From CAYWWY01 sp964462525 (GTDB lineage: Bacteria; Thermotogota; Thermotogae; MWEM01): a DNA stretch of 35,126 bases. Where the stretch lies: the NCBI GenBank assembly GCA_964462525.1, contig CAYWWY010000015.1, forward strand, positions 1 to 35,126, written 5' to 3'. The position numbers and the translations under genes are program-made. Of the stretch, positions 24,797 to 33,046 are shown piece by piece. The notes under the pieces are model-generated. The model was not told the DNA's origin, did not search any database, and saw only the letters and a list, made by a program, of their open reading frames with translations. Numbering within the stretch: the first letter of the stretch is position 1; each line of letters starts with the position of its first letter.

Positions 24797-25594
24797 ATGA
24801 AGATGTATGAAGAGAGAAAGGCTTTTATTCTTGGAAAGTTGAGTCAGCATGGAAGTGTATCATCGAAAGATATTGCGCGACAGTTGGCGGTTTCAGTTGT
24901 GACAACCCGTGCGGATTTTCGGCAGTTGGAAGAAGAAGGCCTTCTGAAAAGGGTACATGGAGGGGCAGCTCGAATTCAACCCCAAAGATATGATCCCAAG
25001 TTCCAGGAAGAAATTGCTATCGATGTCGATGCCAAACAAGCGATGGGAGAGACTGCTGCGAATTTGGTCAAAAAGAACGATATTGTATTCGTCGACTCAG
25101 GAAGCACAACGCTCTTTTTTGTCGAAAAATTGGTTCAAACACCCCCCACCAACCTTACTATCGTGACTCATTCATTGTATATCATCAACTGTATCACACT
25201 AAAGCCGGAAATTAACCTGGTCGTTCTTGGTGGAGTGTTCCACTACAGCCTAATGAACTTTTTGGACTTTGATATCGCACAACAGCTCCAACGGTATAAT
25301 ATCCACAAGGTCTTTTTGGGGGTGGATGGTGTTGATGAAAACGGGTATTACGCATCGAATATTCAAGAGGCAAACTTCAAACGATCTCTGTGCCAGACAG
25401 CTTCTAAGATTTTCATTATGGCAAATCCTTCAAAGATCGGGAAACAATCGCTGATTCGGATTCGTGAATGGTCAACACAGGATACACTGATTACCGTTTT
25501 GCCGGATTTCAAACAACATGAATACTGGATTTCTGTTGCAACGTCAAAAGGATTCAAACTGATCGATACGTACCTTTCGGAAACCCATCATTGA
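24797..25594 (+). CDS. DeoR/GlpR-family transcriptional regulator
   Basis: The 265-residue protein has an N-terminal winged helix (about 3-57: ERKAFILGKLSQHGSVSSKD, then TTRADFRQLEEEGLLKRVHGG). A phosphosugar-sensing domain follows, with VFVDSGSTTLFF, VLGGVFH, FLGVDGVDENGYYASNI and NPSKIG. Members repress sugar operons until a phosphorylated sugar binds. The ATG at 24797 follows AGGAG. It is the first gene of the sugar locus and is followed after 11 bases by the glycosyltransferase, so it probably regulates the genes to 30485. A decayed relative of its sensor domain lies at 27236-27337. Confidence 0.93.
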   Translation: MKMYEERKAFILGKLSQHGSVSSKDIARQLAVSVVTTRADFRQLEEEGLLKRVHGGAARIQPQRYDPKFQEEIAIDVDAKQAMGETAANLVKKNDIVFVDSGSTTLFFVEKLVQTPPTNLTIVTHSLYIINCITLKPEINLVVLGGVFHYSLMNFLDFDIAQQLQRYNIHKVFLGVDGVDENGYYASNIQEANFKRSLCQTASKIFIMANPSKIGKQSLIRIREWSTQDTLITVLPDFKQHEYWISVATSKGFKLIDTYLSETHH

Positions 25595-25605
25595 TATAGA
25601 TTGGT

Positions 25606-27087
25606 GTGATTATTTTGAGAGTGGCATTTTTCAATCCGCAAGGCAATTTCGATTCGAAAGACAGCTACTGGACCACGCATCCAGATTTTGGAGGACAGCT
25701 TGTCTATGTCAAAGAGCTGGCAATAGCCATGGCATCAATGGGCGTTAAAACCGACATTATCACCAGGAGAATTGATGATGACCTTTGGCCGGAGTTTTCC
25801 AAAGAAATTGACTTTTATCCTGGTGTTGACAACCTGAGGATCATTCGCATCCCTTTCGGTAAGAGGGGATTTGTCAGGAAAGAGCACCTTTGGCCATATA
25901 TTCAGGAGTATTGCAAGAACACTTTGGCGTTTTATGACTCGGAAAAAGTCATGCCAAACTTTGTTACTACACACTACGGTGATGGCGGAGTCGCTGGAGC
26001 GATTTTTGCAAAATGGACAGGCATTCCCTATTCTTTTACAGCCCATTCTCTAGGTGCGCTGAAGATGGATAAATTGGGTGTTGATGAGAGCAATATCCCG
26101 CAATACGACGATAGATTCAGTTTCACGACAAGGATCATTGCTGAAGGAACAGCCATGAAACACTCTGCAGTCAACATAGTTAGCACGTCAATGGAAAGGT
26201 TTGAGCAGTACAACCATATGCTTTACAACCCGTACATCGATGTCAAAGATGATAGTCATTTTAGTGTCATTCCCCCTGGTGTCAACACAGAAGTGTTCAA
26301 TCCATATGACTCACCGGATGACTGGAAGGTCGAAGATCGGATTGCTGCGTTGTTCGAGCGGTTTTCGAGAAAGGACAGACTCGAGCTGCCAATGATTGTA
26401 TCTTCGAGCAGGCTCGACGAGAAGAAGAATCACATTGGACTGCTCAACGCCTATGTAAACAGCAATTACCTCAGGAACAACACAAACCTTATCATAATAA
26501 CCAGTGGAGTAACAGACCCTTATGGCAGAACAGCGACTGGTTCGTCCCATGAACACAGGGTTCTGAGGAGGCTTGTGGAGGTTGTGCTTAAAGAAAACCT
26601 TAAAGATAGGGTCCTTTTCGGCGACATTCGGAATCAGAGAGAGCTTGCTTCGCTGTATCGAATTGCTGCAAAGAGGGACTCTGTGTTCTGCCTTACAACG
26701 CTTTACGAACCCTTTGGATTGGCGCCTCTCGAAGCGATGGCCTGTGGGTTACCTGCGGTAGCTACCAAGAACGGCGGCCCTTCCGAATCATTGAGAGATG
26801 CTGAAAGTGATTACGGAGTGCTTGTGGATCCAATGGATACGGAAAGTATCTGCAAAGGGCTCCTGTCTCTTCTTGGGCCGGAAAAGAAAGACCAACTCTC
26901 TGAACTTCGGACTAAAGCCATAAAAAGGGTTTTGAGCAGATTTACGTGGCAGTCAACAGCCGAAAGGTACCTAAAAGAGATAGAGAGCAGACTTGACCGA
27001 GAGTTCGCAAAGCCATTTATTCCAGGATGGTTTCTGGGAGAGGGGGAACTCCCGGATATCGTACTAAAACAAGAACCCATACTGTAG
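25606..27087 (+). CDS. Sucrose-phosphate synthase-like GT4 glycosyltransferase
   Basis: The 493-residue protein has the GT-B fold of family GT4 retaining transferases. The N-terminal domain has FFNPQGNFDSKDSYWTTHPD, then GGQLVYVKELA, the acceptor-side loop typical of sucrose-phosphate and mannosylfructose-phosphate synthases. The middle has THYGDGG and FTAHSLGALK. The C-terminal donor domain has VIPPGVN, SSSRLDEKKNH and the ExxxxxxxE motif EPFGLAPLEAMACG. It would join a sugar nucleotide to a sugar phosphate in the cytoplasm; which disaccharide is made is not decided by sequence. GTG at 25606 or TTG at 25615 may be the start, with a weak ribosome binding site. It is coupled to the DeoR gene. 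No dedicated phosphatase follows, unlike full sucrose-synthesis operons. Confidence 0.87.
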   Translation: MIILRVAFFNPQGNFDSKDSYWTTHPDFGGQLVYVKELAIAMASMGVKTDIITRRIDDDLWPEFSKEIDFYPGVDNLRIIRIPFGKRGFVRKEHLWPYIQEYCKNTLAFYDSEKVMPNFVTTHYGDGGVAGAIFAKWTGIPYSFTAHSLGALKMDKLGVDESNIPQYDDRFSFTTRIIAEGTAMKHSAVNIVSTSMERFEQYNHMLYNPYIDVKDDSHFSVIPPGVNTEVFNPYDSPDDWKVEDRIAALFERFSRKDRLELPMIVSSSRLDEKKNHIGLLNAYVNSNYLRNNTNLIIITSGVTDPYGRTATGSSHEHRVLRRLVEVVLKENLKDRVLFGDIRNQRELASLYRIAAKRDSVFCLTTLYEPFGLAPLEAMACGLPAVATKNGGPSESLRDAESDYGVLVDPMDTESICKGLLSLLGPEKKDQLSELRTKAIKRVLSRFTWQSTAERYLKEIESRLDREFAKPFIPGWFLGEGELPDIVLKQEPIL

Positions 27088-27400
27088 AACGCTTTCGGAA
27101 ACGTAAAGGCCTCAAACATATCCAAAAAGGAGTTTTATGAGAAGAATTATCAAAGCGATCACAGTTAATCTAGTCAGTCGGCTTCTTGAGAGGTCAGGAT
27201 CGGATTAACCAGAGTGCTTTCATTCAGGATACTAGGCATCAAACATCCTTGAAACCGAGACAAAGAAGTTCCTTCGCGCTGTGTGCGATGAAATCTATAT
27301 CCTGGTAGACGGCGTTTTCGAGAACGAAGCACCATGAAACAGGTAGTAGTTTACTGGAAAAAAGGTAAGCTGCGTAAAACTACATTATAGGAGGGAGAGC
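27088..27400. other. Gene-remnant region between glycosyltransferase and binding-protein genes
   Basis: A short frame at 27137-27208 (23 residues, MRRIIKAITVNLVSRLLERS-GSD) has a good AAAGGAG but no recognisable function. The region also contains the DeoR sensor-domain remnant (27236-27337). The GGAGGG before 27401 serves the binding-protein gene. Confidence 0.5.
27236..27337 (+). pseudogene. Remnant of a DeoR-family sensor domain
   Basis: The frame reads ASNILETETKKFLRAVCDEI, then YILVD, and ends at TGA (27335-27337), with a TAG just upstream. It aligns with the DeoR protein at 24797-25594 over ASNIQEANFKRSLCQTASKI-FIMA. Only this last third of the domain is left. Confidence 0.5.
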
Positions 27401-28639
27401 ATGATGTCAGTGAAAAAGATGGTACTAATTTCTATCATGGTACTCGCGTTTTTCACCTTCGTAGGAGCCAAGACAGTGGTGACGATGTGGGTATACGATG
27501 AAATGGCAGCAAGCGAAGAAATGGAACTTGTTCAAGCGCAGAAAGAGTTTATGAGGCTCAACCCAGATATTGACCTGCGAATCGAGAACATGCCCCATCG
27601 GGGACTGATGGAAAAGTTCATCACTGCAAGTTTGGCGGGTGTTGCCCCAGATATTATCCACATAGCTACTACATGGGCAGTCGAACTGGGCGCAATCGGT
27701 ACTTTACTACCGCTGAACAATTACATTTATCAAAGTGGCAAGGATAAGGAAGTGATCCCTGGTGCAATCGAGTCAAGCACTTTCGACGGAAACATATATG
27801 CGCTCCCGTGGATCTCTGATGCAACGGGCCTGATCATCAACAAGACCGCTTTCGAAAAAGCAGGAATCACGTATTCTCGTGAAGAAGCGCTGACCTGGGA
27901 CGAATTCCTGGAAGTGGCAAAGAAACTAACACACGGGAACCAGTATGGATTTGGAATCAGAAGCGGGCGTGGAGCGTCTTACGGTTGGTATCCTTGGCTT
28001 GTCGCAAACGGAGGAAGGATCTTCAGCGAAGATGGCAGTCAAGTCCTGTTTAATTCGCCCGAAGGGAAAGAAGCCTTCCGATTCTACGCAGAGCTCTTCA
28101 CAAAACACAAAGTAATCCCCCCTGGAGCCATTGCCTACGATACCTGGGGCGATCTCAGAAACTCTTTCCTTGGAGGACGAATAGCAATGTACATCGCGGG
28201 CGACTGGGAGATATTGCCGCTTCGAGAAGCCAACCCTGATTTCGAGATCGATGTGATTCCACATCCGATGCAGGTGAGAAGAGCGTGTTCACTCGGAGGA
28301 AGCAGCCTGGGAGTTTGGAGTGGTTCGAAGGTTCAGGATGCAGCGTGGGCATGGCTTGACTTCCTGACAGATGCAGAAAGAATGGGTGTGGCTTTCTCGT
28401 ATGGAAGATTTCCTGCAAGAGTAGACGCAGCGGATAGCGGATACATAGACGATCCTCTGATCATGCAGTTCTTGAAAGAGCTTCCTTTTGGAATCAACCA
28501 TGCAGGCCTTGTTGGAGACTATTCCAGAACAGTGCTCGGAGATGCGTTTACTGCAGTGATGATAGACGGTGAGGATCCAGTCATAGCTATTGACAGGGCA
28601 GCAAGGATGGTCCAGGAAGCATTGGACGAAGTTTATTGA
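27401..28639 (+). CDS. ABC transporter sugar-binding protein (extracellular solute-binding family 1)
   Basis: The 412-residue protein has a signal peptide of about 23 residues (KKMVLISIMVLAFFTFVGA) cleaved before KTVVTMWVYD. There is no lipobox Cys, so it would be released outside the membrane and not anchored, as in Thermotogota and many diderms. The family core is seen in VTMWVYDEMAA, FITASLAGVAPDIIHIATTW, ALPWISDATGLIINKTAFEKAG and MYIAGDWEI. It captures a sugar or oligosaccharide for the two permeases that follow. The ATG follows GGAGGG. A strong hairpin sits just after the stop, which often lets the binding protein be made in excess over the permeases. Confidence 0.93.
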   Translation: MMSVKKMVLISIMVLAFFTFVGAKTVVTMWVYDEMAASEEMELVQAQKEFMRLNPDIDLRIENMPHRGLMEKFITASLAGVAPDIIHIATTWAVELGAIGTLLPLNNYIYQSGKDKEVIPGAIESSTFDGNIYALPWISDATGLIINKTAFEKAGITYSREEALTWDEFLEVAKKLTHGNQYGFGIRSGRGASYGWYPWLVANGGRIFSEDGSQVLFNSPEGKEAFRFYAELFTKHKVIPPGAIAYDTWGDLRNSFLGGRIAMYIAGDWEILPLREANPDFEIDVIPHPMQVRRACSLGGSSLGVWSGSKVQDAAWAWLDFLTDAERMGVAFSYGRFPARVDAADSGYIDDPLIMQFLKELPFGINHAGLVGDYSRTVLGDAFTAVMIDGEDPVIAIDRAARMVQEALDEVY

Positions 28640-28656
28640 TTTGAACTGTTGTGTGT

Positions 28657-28689
28657 GAGCAACGGAGGTTGTTTATGCCTCCGTTGCTC
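28657..28689 (+). promoter_or_regulatory. Hairpin between the binding-protein and permease genes
   Basis: A perfect 12-bp stem (GAGCAACGGAGG / CCTCCGTTGCTC) with a 9-base loop, followed by ATTCTTGT and so without a real U-run. It fits an intercistronic stabiliser or leaky attenuator rather than a full terminator. Confidence 0.75.
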
Positions 28690-28723
28690 ATTCTTGTAAT
28701 CGTGTTCCAAATCTCAAATATGG

Positions 28724-29629
28724 ATGCGGGATGAGACAATGAGTATGAGTCGTTTTTTCAACAAACACATGGGTTTCTTTTTGGTGAGTCCAACCATTGC
28801 AATAATGATCCTGGTGATCGTCATACCCCTGGTGATCGGTTTTGTGATGAGTTTCTTCAATTACAATCTACTGACCCTTCATAGAGGTACGCCTTTCATT
28901 GGGCTAAGCAATTATTCCAGAGCGGTTAGTGACAGTGCTTTCTGGATGGCTTCCTGGAATACCATATGGTGGACACTGGCAAACGTCGGAGGCCAGGTTC
29001 TTCTTGGTCTTGGAATCGCGCTTCTTGTGAGCCAGCGTGTTAAGGGGGTGGGGGTCTATAAGGCTCTGATTCTCATCCCATGGGCTGTTCCTTCAGCGGT
29101 TGCTGCTCTAAGCTGGATGTGGCTGCTTCATCCGGAGTTTGGTTTCGTCAACGACATTGCTGTCAGACTCGGACTGATTGCCGAGCCTTTTCCATGGCTC
29201 GGCAATCCGCTTTCGGCACAGATTTGGGTCGTTATTGCCAGGGTCTGGAAAGAATTTCCTTTAAGTGCTTTAATCTTTCATGCGGCTCTTCAGACGATTC
29301 CTTACGACCTCTACGAAGCGGCAGAAGTGGATGGCGCAGGTGTTTGGAGCAGATTCTGGAGCATCACAATACCTTACCTTAGGGCTTCAATTGTTGTAGC
29401 CGTAACCCTCATAACGATCTGGACATTCAATAGCTTCAACATGATCTGGGTGATGACCAGGGGCGGGCCAAGGGGAGCAACCGAGATCCTTGCAACCAGT
29501 ATATACAAGACGGCTTTCCAAAGATATAACTTCGGGTATGCATCATCACAATCGATCCTGATGGTTGCCTTTCTTGCAGTGCTCATCTTCTTCTACCTTC
29601 ACAAGGTAGAGGGTAAAAAAATAGATTAG
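28724..29629 (+). CDS. Sugar ABC transporter permease, MalF/UgpA type
   Basis: The 301-residue inner-membrane protein has about six hydrophobic segments, the first at about residues 15-40. The cytoplasmic EAA loop YEAAEVDGAGVWSRFWSITI (about 205-225), which docks the ATPase, is intact. It forms the membrane channel with the MalG-type permease that starts 13 bases after its stop. No ATPase gene is in the locus, so a shared MsiK/UgpC-type ATPase encoded elsewhere is likely. The start may be ATG 28724 or ATG 28739 (MSMSRFFNK), where GGGATGAG serves as Shine-Dalgarno. Confidence 0.93.
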   Translation: MRDETMSMSRFFNKHMGFFLVSPTIAIMILVIVIPLVIGFVMSFFNYNLLTLHRGTPFIGLSNYSRAVSDSAFWMASWNTIWWTLANVGGQVLLGLGIALLVSQRVKGVGVYKALILIPWAVPSAVAALSWMWLLHPEFGFVNDIAVRLGLIAEPFPWLGNPLSAQIWVVIARVWKEFPLSALIFHAALQTIPYDLYEAAEVDGAGVWSRFWSITIPYLRASIVVAVTLITIWTFNSFNMIWVMTRGGPRGATEILATSIYKTAFQRYNFGYASSQSILMVAFLAVLIFFYLHKVEGKKID

Positions 29630-29642
29630 GAGGTGAGGGGTA

Positions 29643-30485
29643 GTGTTTTCAAGCAGGAAGAAAAGAATCCGAAGAGCCTTGATTGTTCACACCTCCCTTA
29701 TCATATTGACTTTTGTAATCCTGCTTCCAGTCATCTGGATGTTTCTCACATCACTCAAGCCAACAGCAGAAACACTAAGCTTTCCACCCAAGCTTCTTCC
29801 AGAAAACCCTTCTTTTCAGAATTATCTGTCGGCCTGGAGGAACATGAGACTGGGCACCTACTTTTTCAACAGCCTCTACGTGTCGCTTATGACTACCTTT
29901 GTAGCAGTTTTTTTTGGTTGTATGGGAGGATATGCGCTTGCCCGATTCAGAATGAAGGGCGAGAAATTGTATCTCATGTTCATCCTGATGACAAGAATGT
30001 TCCCTGCGGTAATCTTCCTTATACCGTTCTTCATCGTGATGAGAAATCTGCAATTGATCGACAGTTTTACTGGTCTAATCATCTCATACACGGTCTTTGC
30101 GCTTCCATTCTCAATATGGTTGTTAAGGGGCTTCTTCAGAAACATCCCAAGCGAGCTTGAAGAAGCGGCAAGAATAGACGGATGCACCAGACTCAAAGCG
30201 TTTACGAAAATCATATTGCCCCTGTCTGCTCCTGGTATTGCAGCAACAGCAGTGTTCTGCTTCATCATGGCGTGGAATGAATTCATGTTTGCCAATAGCC
30301 TCATTATGTCTGATTCGAAAAGAATGCTTACCGTTGCTCTTGTTGCTTCCATCGATGATTTTGTGGTCAGATGGAACGAGCTAATGGCAGGCGGCTTGAT
30401 TACAACTCTTCCCGTGATTGTTTTCTATGTGTTCATGCAGAAGTACATAACTGGTGGGCTTACTGAAGGTAGCGTGAAGGGATAG
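29643..30485 (+). CDS. Sugar ABC transporter permease, MalG/UgpE type
   Basis: The 280-residue membrane protein has about six hydrophobic segments and the EAA loop EEAARIDGCTRLKAFTKIIL (about 175-195), with PLSAPGIAATAVFCFIMAWN following as in the MalG family. The GTG at 29643 follows AGGAGGTG. It is the partner of the MalF-type permease upstream. Bases 29970-30017 of this gene are duplicated as a scrap at 24087-24134. No terminator is evident downstream. Confidence 0.93.
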   Translation: MFSSRKKRIRRALIVHTSLIILTFVILLPVIWMFLTSLKPTAETLSFPPKLLPENPSFQNYLSAWRNMRLGTYFFNSLYVSLMTTFVAVFFGCMGGYALARFRMKGEKLYLMFILMTRMFPAVIFLIPFFIVMRNLQLIDSFTGLIISYTVFALPFSIWLLRGFFRNIPSELEEAARIDGCTRLKAFTKIILPLSAPGIAATAVFCFIMAWNEFMFANSLIMSDSKRMLTVALVASIDDFVVRWNELMAGGLITTLPVIVFYVFMQKYITGGLTEGSVKG

Positions 30486-30736
30486 GTTCAGGTTCATTCG
30501 AGAGACCTTAGGAGAAGATCATTGAGAGATTCAGTGAATGATATCGTTCATGTTTAGTATCGTCTTCTACGGAATCACCAAGGTGGCAGAGTCGCCACTC
30601 ATTCAGAAGCAGTCAGATTACCCTACAATAAGGACTTTCTGCCAAAAAGTAGGTATTTGCACCCTTCCTGATCCAGACTATCTCTAGGAGTATCCTTCGG
30701 GTTTCCTAGGTTAATTGACTGTTTAAGTGTGGGGAG

Positions 30737-31467
30737 CTAGTTTTGGGGATCGTACTCCACATTTACACCTCTGTCGATCAGCTCATGGATATCATTCATG
30801 TTTTGGGAGTCGGGCGTAAGGTCGAGAGAATTCCATCGCATATCTACTGTGTCTCCGCTACCCAGGCCGGTATTATGTACCAGGGGTTGGATGTCGCTCA
30901 CTTGGTTGTTCCAGAACACCAACACCTGAAGATTGACAAGATTCCGTAAAGGAGAAATGTCGCTCGCTTGGTTTTGAGAGAAACTCAAGTGTTGAAGATT
31001 GACCAGGTTCTGCAAAGGCGAGAGGTCGCTCACTTGATTATTGAAATACAGGAATTCAAGATTGACCAGGTGCTGAATACCCTCCAAACTGCCAGAGTTA
31101 TCTCTCGGCAGAAGGTTCAGTTCCTCGTGAACCCCCGGATCCTCATAACAAAAAGGCATGTCTTCGCGATAATCGCCAAACAGCAAATCATGGCTCGCTA
31201 ACCTGTTTTCGTGATCCCAAGGACCAGATTCTCCACCAGAAGAGGCCCCCAGTAAAAAAGCCTAGTAATCCCCAACACATCGCTCTTATAGATAGGCCCA
31301 GTAGGATTTCCTGTATACCCTTGGGCATTACGGACAGCCTGTTCCAGAACGGGGTCTTGGAAGAAAATTTCTTCGTCGATTGGCTTTCTCCCTCCCCTTG
31401 CGCAAGCGCTCATCAGAACCACAAGAACAAGCGTGACCTGCAAAAGTAGCAATCCTCTGCCTTTCAT
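30737..31467 (-). pseudogene. Leucine-rich-repeat lipoprotein gene with a frameshift
   Basis: The first part (ATG at 31467 after GGAGGAG) encodes a lipoprotein signal ending in VLMSAC, then a helical segment DPVLEQAVRNAQGYTG, and runs to a stop at 31198. The rest continues in another frame from about 31240 (GASSGGESGPWDHENRLASH) into 22-residue leucine-rich repeats of the internalin type (LVNLEFLYFNNQVSDLSPLQ, LVNLQHLSFSQNQASDISPL, LVNLQVLVFWNNQVSDIQPL). It ends at 30737. The shift lies within the plus-strand stretch about 31240-31260, with runs of C and A (minus strand: a run of Ts, then ACT, then a run of Gs), typical places for indels or sequencing slips. Repaired, the product would be a surface-anchored binding protein of about 245 residues. 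Confidence 0.75.
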
Positions 31468-31517
31468 CCACTTCTCCTCCACCATAGGGTTTTCGGTGGG
31501 GTATTGACGTATGGTTT

Positions 31518-31528
31518 ATTGTACCATA
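31518..31528 (-). promoter_or_regulatory. TG-extended -10 promoter of the LRR lipoprotein gene
   Basis: Read on the minus strand the sequence is TATGG-TACAAT, about 50 bases before the ATG at 31467. It has the same TGG-TACAAT core as the box upstream of the third lipoprotein gene. Confidence 0.45.
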
Positions 31529-31810
31529 GAAGAAACATAAATGATATCCCGAATGGAATCAGGAAAAGAATGATCGCGTTTTCCTAACCGATCACATAGG
31601 AGCGGCCGATCGATATGCTACGGCTTCTTTTTATGGAGACGGTTTCACGGGATTTTGCATTCTGTGCAGTATGCATGCGCGATTGTGTGGACGTTCGTTT
31701 TGAGGATTCGAGGGGATCTTTTTAATTTCGCAGCAAAAAAAGTGATTATCCCTTCATAGAGGGATTATGCTGATTGCATCACGAAGGGAATTAATCTAAA
31801 AACAAATCCC

Positions 31811-31839
31811 TTGCAATAAATTTCCTGTTATGATACAAT
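31811..31839 (+). promoter_or_regulatory. Promoter upstream of the truncated ComEC-like gene
   Basis: TTGCAA (31811-31816), a 17-base spacer and TACAAT (31834-31839), the latter also preceded by TGA, lie about 38 bases before the reading frame. Confidence 0.6.
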
Positions 31840-31876
31840 AAGAGCATGAGTGAGTGAAGGATTTTTGTAGAAAGGT

Positions 31877-32101
31877 GTGATTTCTCTGAAACGTATCTTT
31901 CTGGTTTTCTTGCTCCTGATTCTTGCCACTCTCGTCTTCTCTGTTCTTGCAATCCACTTCATTGATCTTGACCAAGGGGATTCGATTCTTATCGTTACTC
32001 CAGCCGGTGAAACGATTCTTATTGACGCATGCTTCTATCATTGTAAGTTTTTCGACTCGTGTTGCTTGCTTATGCGAAGTGAATATAATGAAGGAAGATA
32101 A
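31877..32101 (+). pseudogene. Truncated ComEC-like metallo-beta-lactamase-fold gene
   Basis: The first 50 codons encode a hydrophobic N-terminal segment (FLVFLLLILATLVFSVLA) and then IHFIDLDQGDSILIVTPAGE and TILIDA, the opening strands of the ComEC/Rec2-type metallo-beta-lactamase hydrolase (family pattern VxFIDVGQGDSxLIxxPxGxxxLIDxG). After LIDA at about 32030 the sequence changes to AT-rich unrelated codons and stops at 32101, so the metal-binding HxHxDH region is lost. The gene keeps its promoter, which may now drive the island genes that follow. GTG 31877 is a guess at the start because the AAAGG is very close. Confidence 0.65.
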
Positions 32102-33032
32102 CAAGAAGATGCCTGATACTAGTATTCCACATATTTTTGGGGGAAAATGGACTCAGAAAAAGCTAGATGTTATACGTAAATACTTCAAAGCTTATTTCAA
32201 AGTCATGAATAAACAAAAATTTAAACTAATATATATTGATGCTTTTGCAGGAACAGGCTCCAGATTTTCGTCTATAATTGAGGATCATCAAACAGAATTA
32301 TTCAAGGACGAGCAGAGAGACGCAGATTCAGGAGAAGATGCGAAGACTGGTTTTTTTGATGGGTCAGCAATGATAGCGATTAAATTAGAAAATCCATTTC
32401 ATAACTACTATTTTATAGAAAAAGATAAAACACGAATGAAAGAATTGGAGAAGAATATCAAAAATTTTGGTGAAGAGGGACTAAATATATCTTATGAATG
32501 CGAAGATGCAAACCAAGTGCTCGAAAAAATTGTTAAAAGACAAAATTGGAAAGAAACACGAGGTATCATATTCTTAGATCCATATGGTGTGTCAGTTGAT
32601 TTTGATACAATATCTACAATTGCAGAAATATCAAATTTGGATATATGGTGCTTGTTTCCTATCGGAACAATAAGGCGTTTATTAGCTCGTAATTACGATA
32701 AAGTGATACAAAAAAATAAAGATAAACTGAATAAATTTTTTGGAACAAAGAATTGGATAAATGAATTTTATAATGACGATAATCAAATGAAACTCTTTAA
32801 TAGTAACAATACCTCACATAGAGAAGCAGATAAAGAATATATAACAAACTACTATATAAATAGGTTAAGAACTGTATTTAGTTATGTTCTAGATGATGTA
32901 TTATTTCTAGAAAACTCTAAAAAATCTAAACTATATGCTTTGATATTTGCAATGTCGTGTAAAAACAAAAGGGCTCATGATATCGGAGGCAGAATAGCAT
33001 CTCACCTCATAAAAGATGCATCAAAAGTTTGA
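32088..33032 (+). CDS. tcmP: Three-Cys-motif partner protein TcmP, methyltransferase-like
   Basis: The protein is about 314 residues. It has features of a class I SAM-dependent methyltransferase fold: IYIDAFAGTGSR (motif I, about 48-59), YFIEKDKTRMKELEKNI (motif II region) and IIFLDPYGVSVDF (motif IV-like LDPYG, 163-167). These are the defining features I recall for TcmP, named as the regular neighbour of three-Cys-motif Gp37/Gp68 proteins, and such a protein is the next gene. The reaction is unknown. The sequence is visibly richer in A and T than the host genes. ATG 32088 or ATG 32109 is the start; the latter has AAGGAAG 11 bases upstream. An open frame extends further upstream but only over the broken ComEC-like gene. 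Confidence 0.82.
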   Translation: MKEDNKKMPDTSIPHIFGGKWTQKKLDVIRKYFKAYFKVMNKQKFKLIYIDAFAGTGSRFSSIIEDHQTELFKDEQRDADSGEDAKTGFFDGSAMIAIKLENPFHNYYFIEKDKTRMKELEKNIKNFGEEGLNISYECEDANQVLEKIVKRQNWKETRGIIFLDPYGVSVDFDTISTIAEISNLDIWCLFPIGTIRRLLARNYDKVIQKNKDKLNKFFGTKNWINEFYNDDNQMKLFNSNNTSHREADKEYITNYYINRLRTVFSYVLDDVLFLENSKKSKLYALIFAMSCKNKRAHDIGGRIASHLIKDASKV

Positions 33033-33046
33033 AAGGAGGGTTTCAG

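Larger units (their letters stand above)
31486..31876. other. Divergent intergenic region
   Basis: This region contains the minus-strand extended -10 box for the LRR gene (31518-31528), the plus-strand promoter for the ComEC-like gene (31811-31839) and an inverted repeat at 31745-31768 (ATTATCCCT, 6-base loop, AGGGATTAT; one mismatch). No gene is seen. Confidence 0.5.

Noticed and set aside
29633..30160. A 175-codon plus-strand frame beside the MalG-type permease
   Set aside because: It is a shadow in another frame of a clear permease gene with all its family motifs.
30570..30710. Hairpin-like sequences after the MalG-type permease as terminators
   Set aside because: The GTGGC/GCCAC and CTAGGA/TCCTAG arms are short and no U-run follows either.
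31745..31768. The ATTATCCCT/AGGGATTAT inverted repeat as a terminator or riboswitch
   Set aside because: It has one mismatch, lies in a divergent promoter region and has no gene ending before it on either strand. It is noted only as a possible operator.
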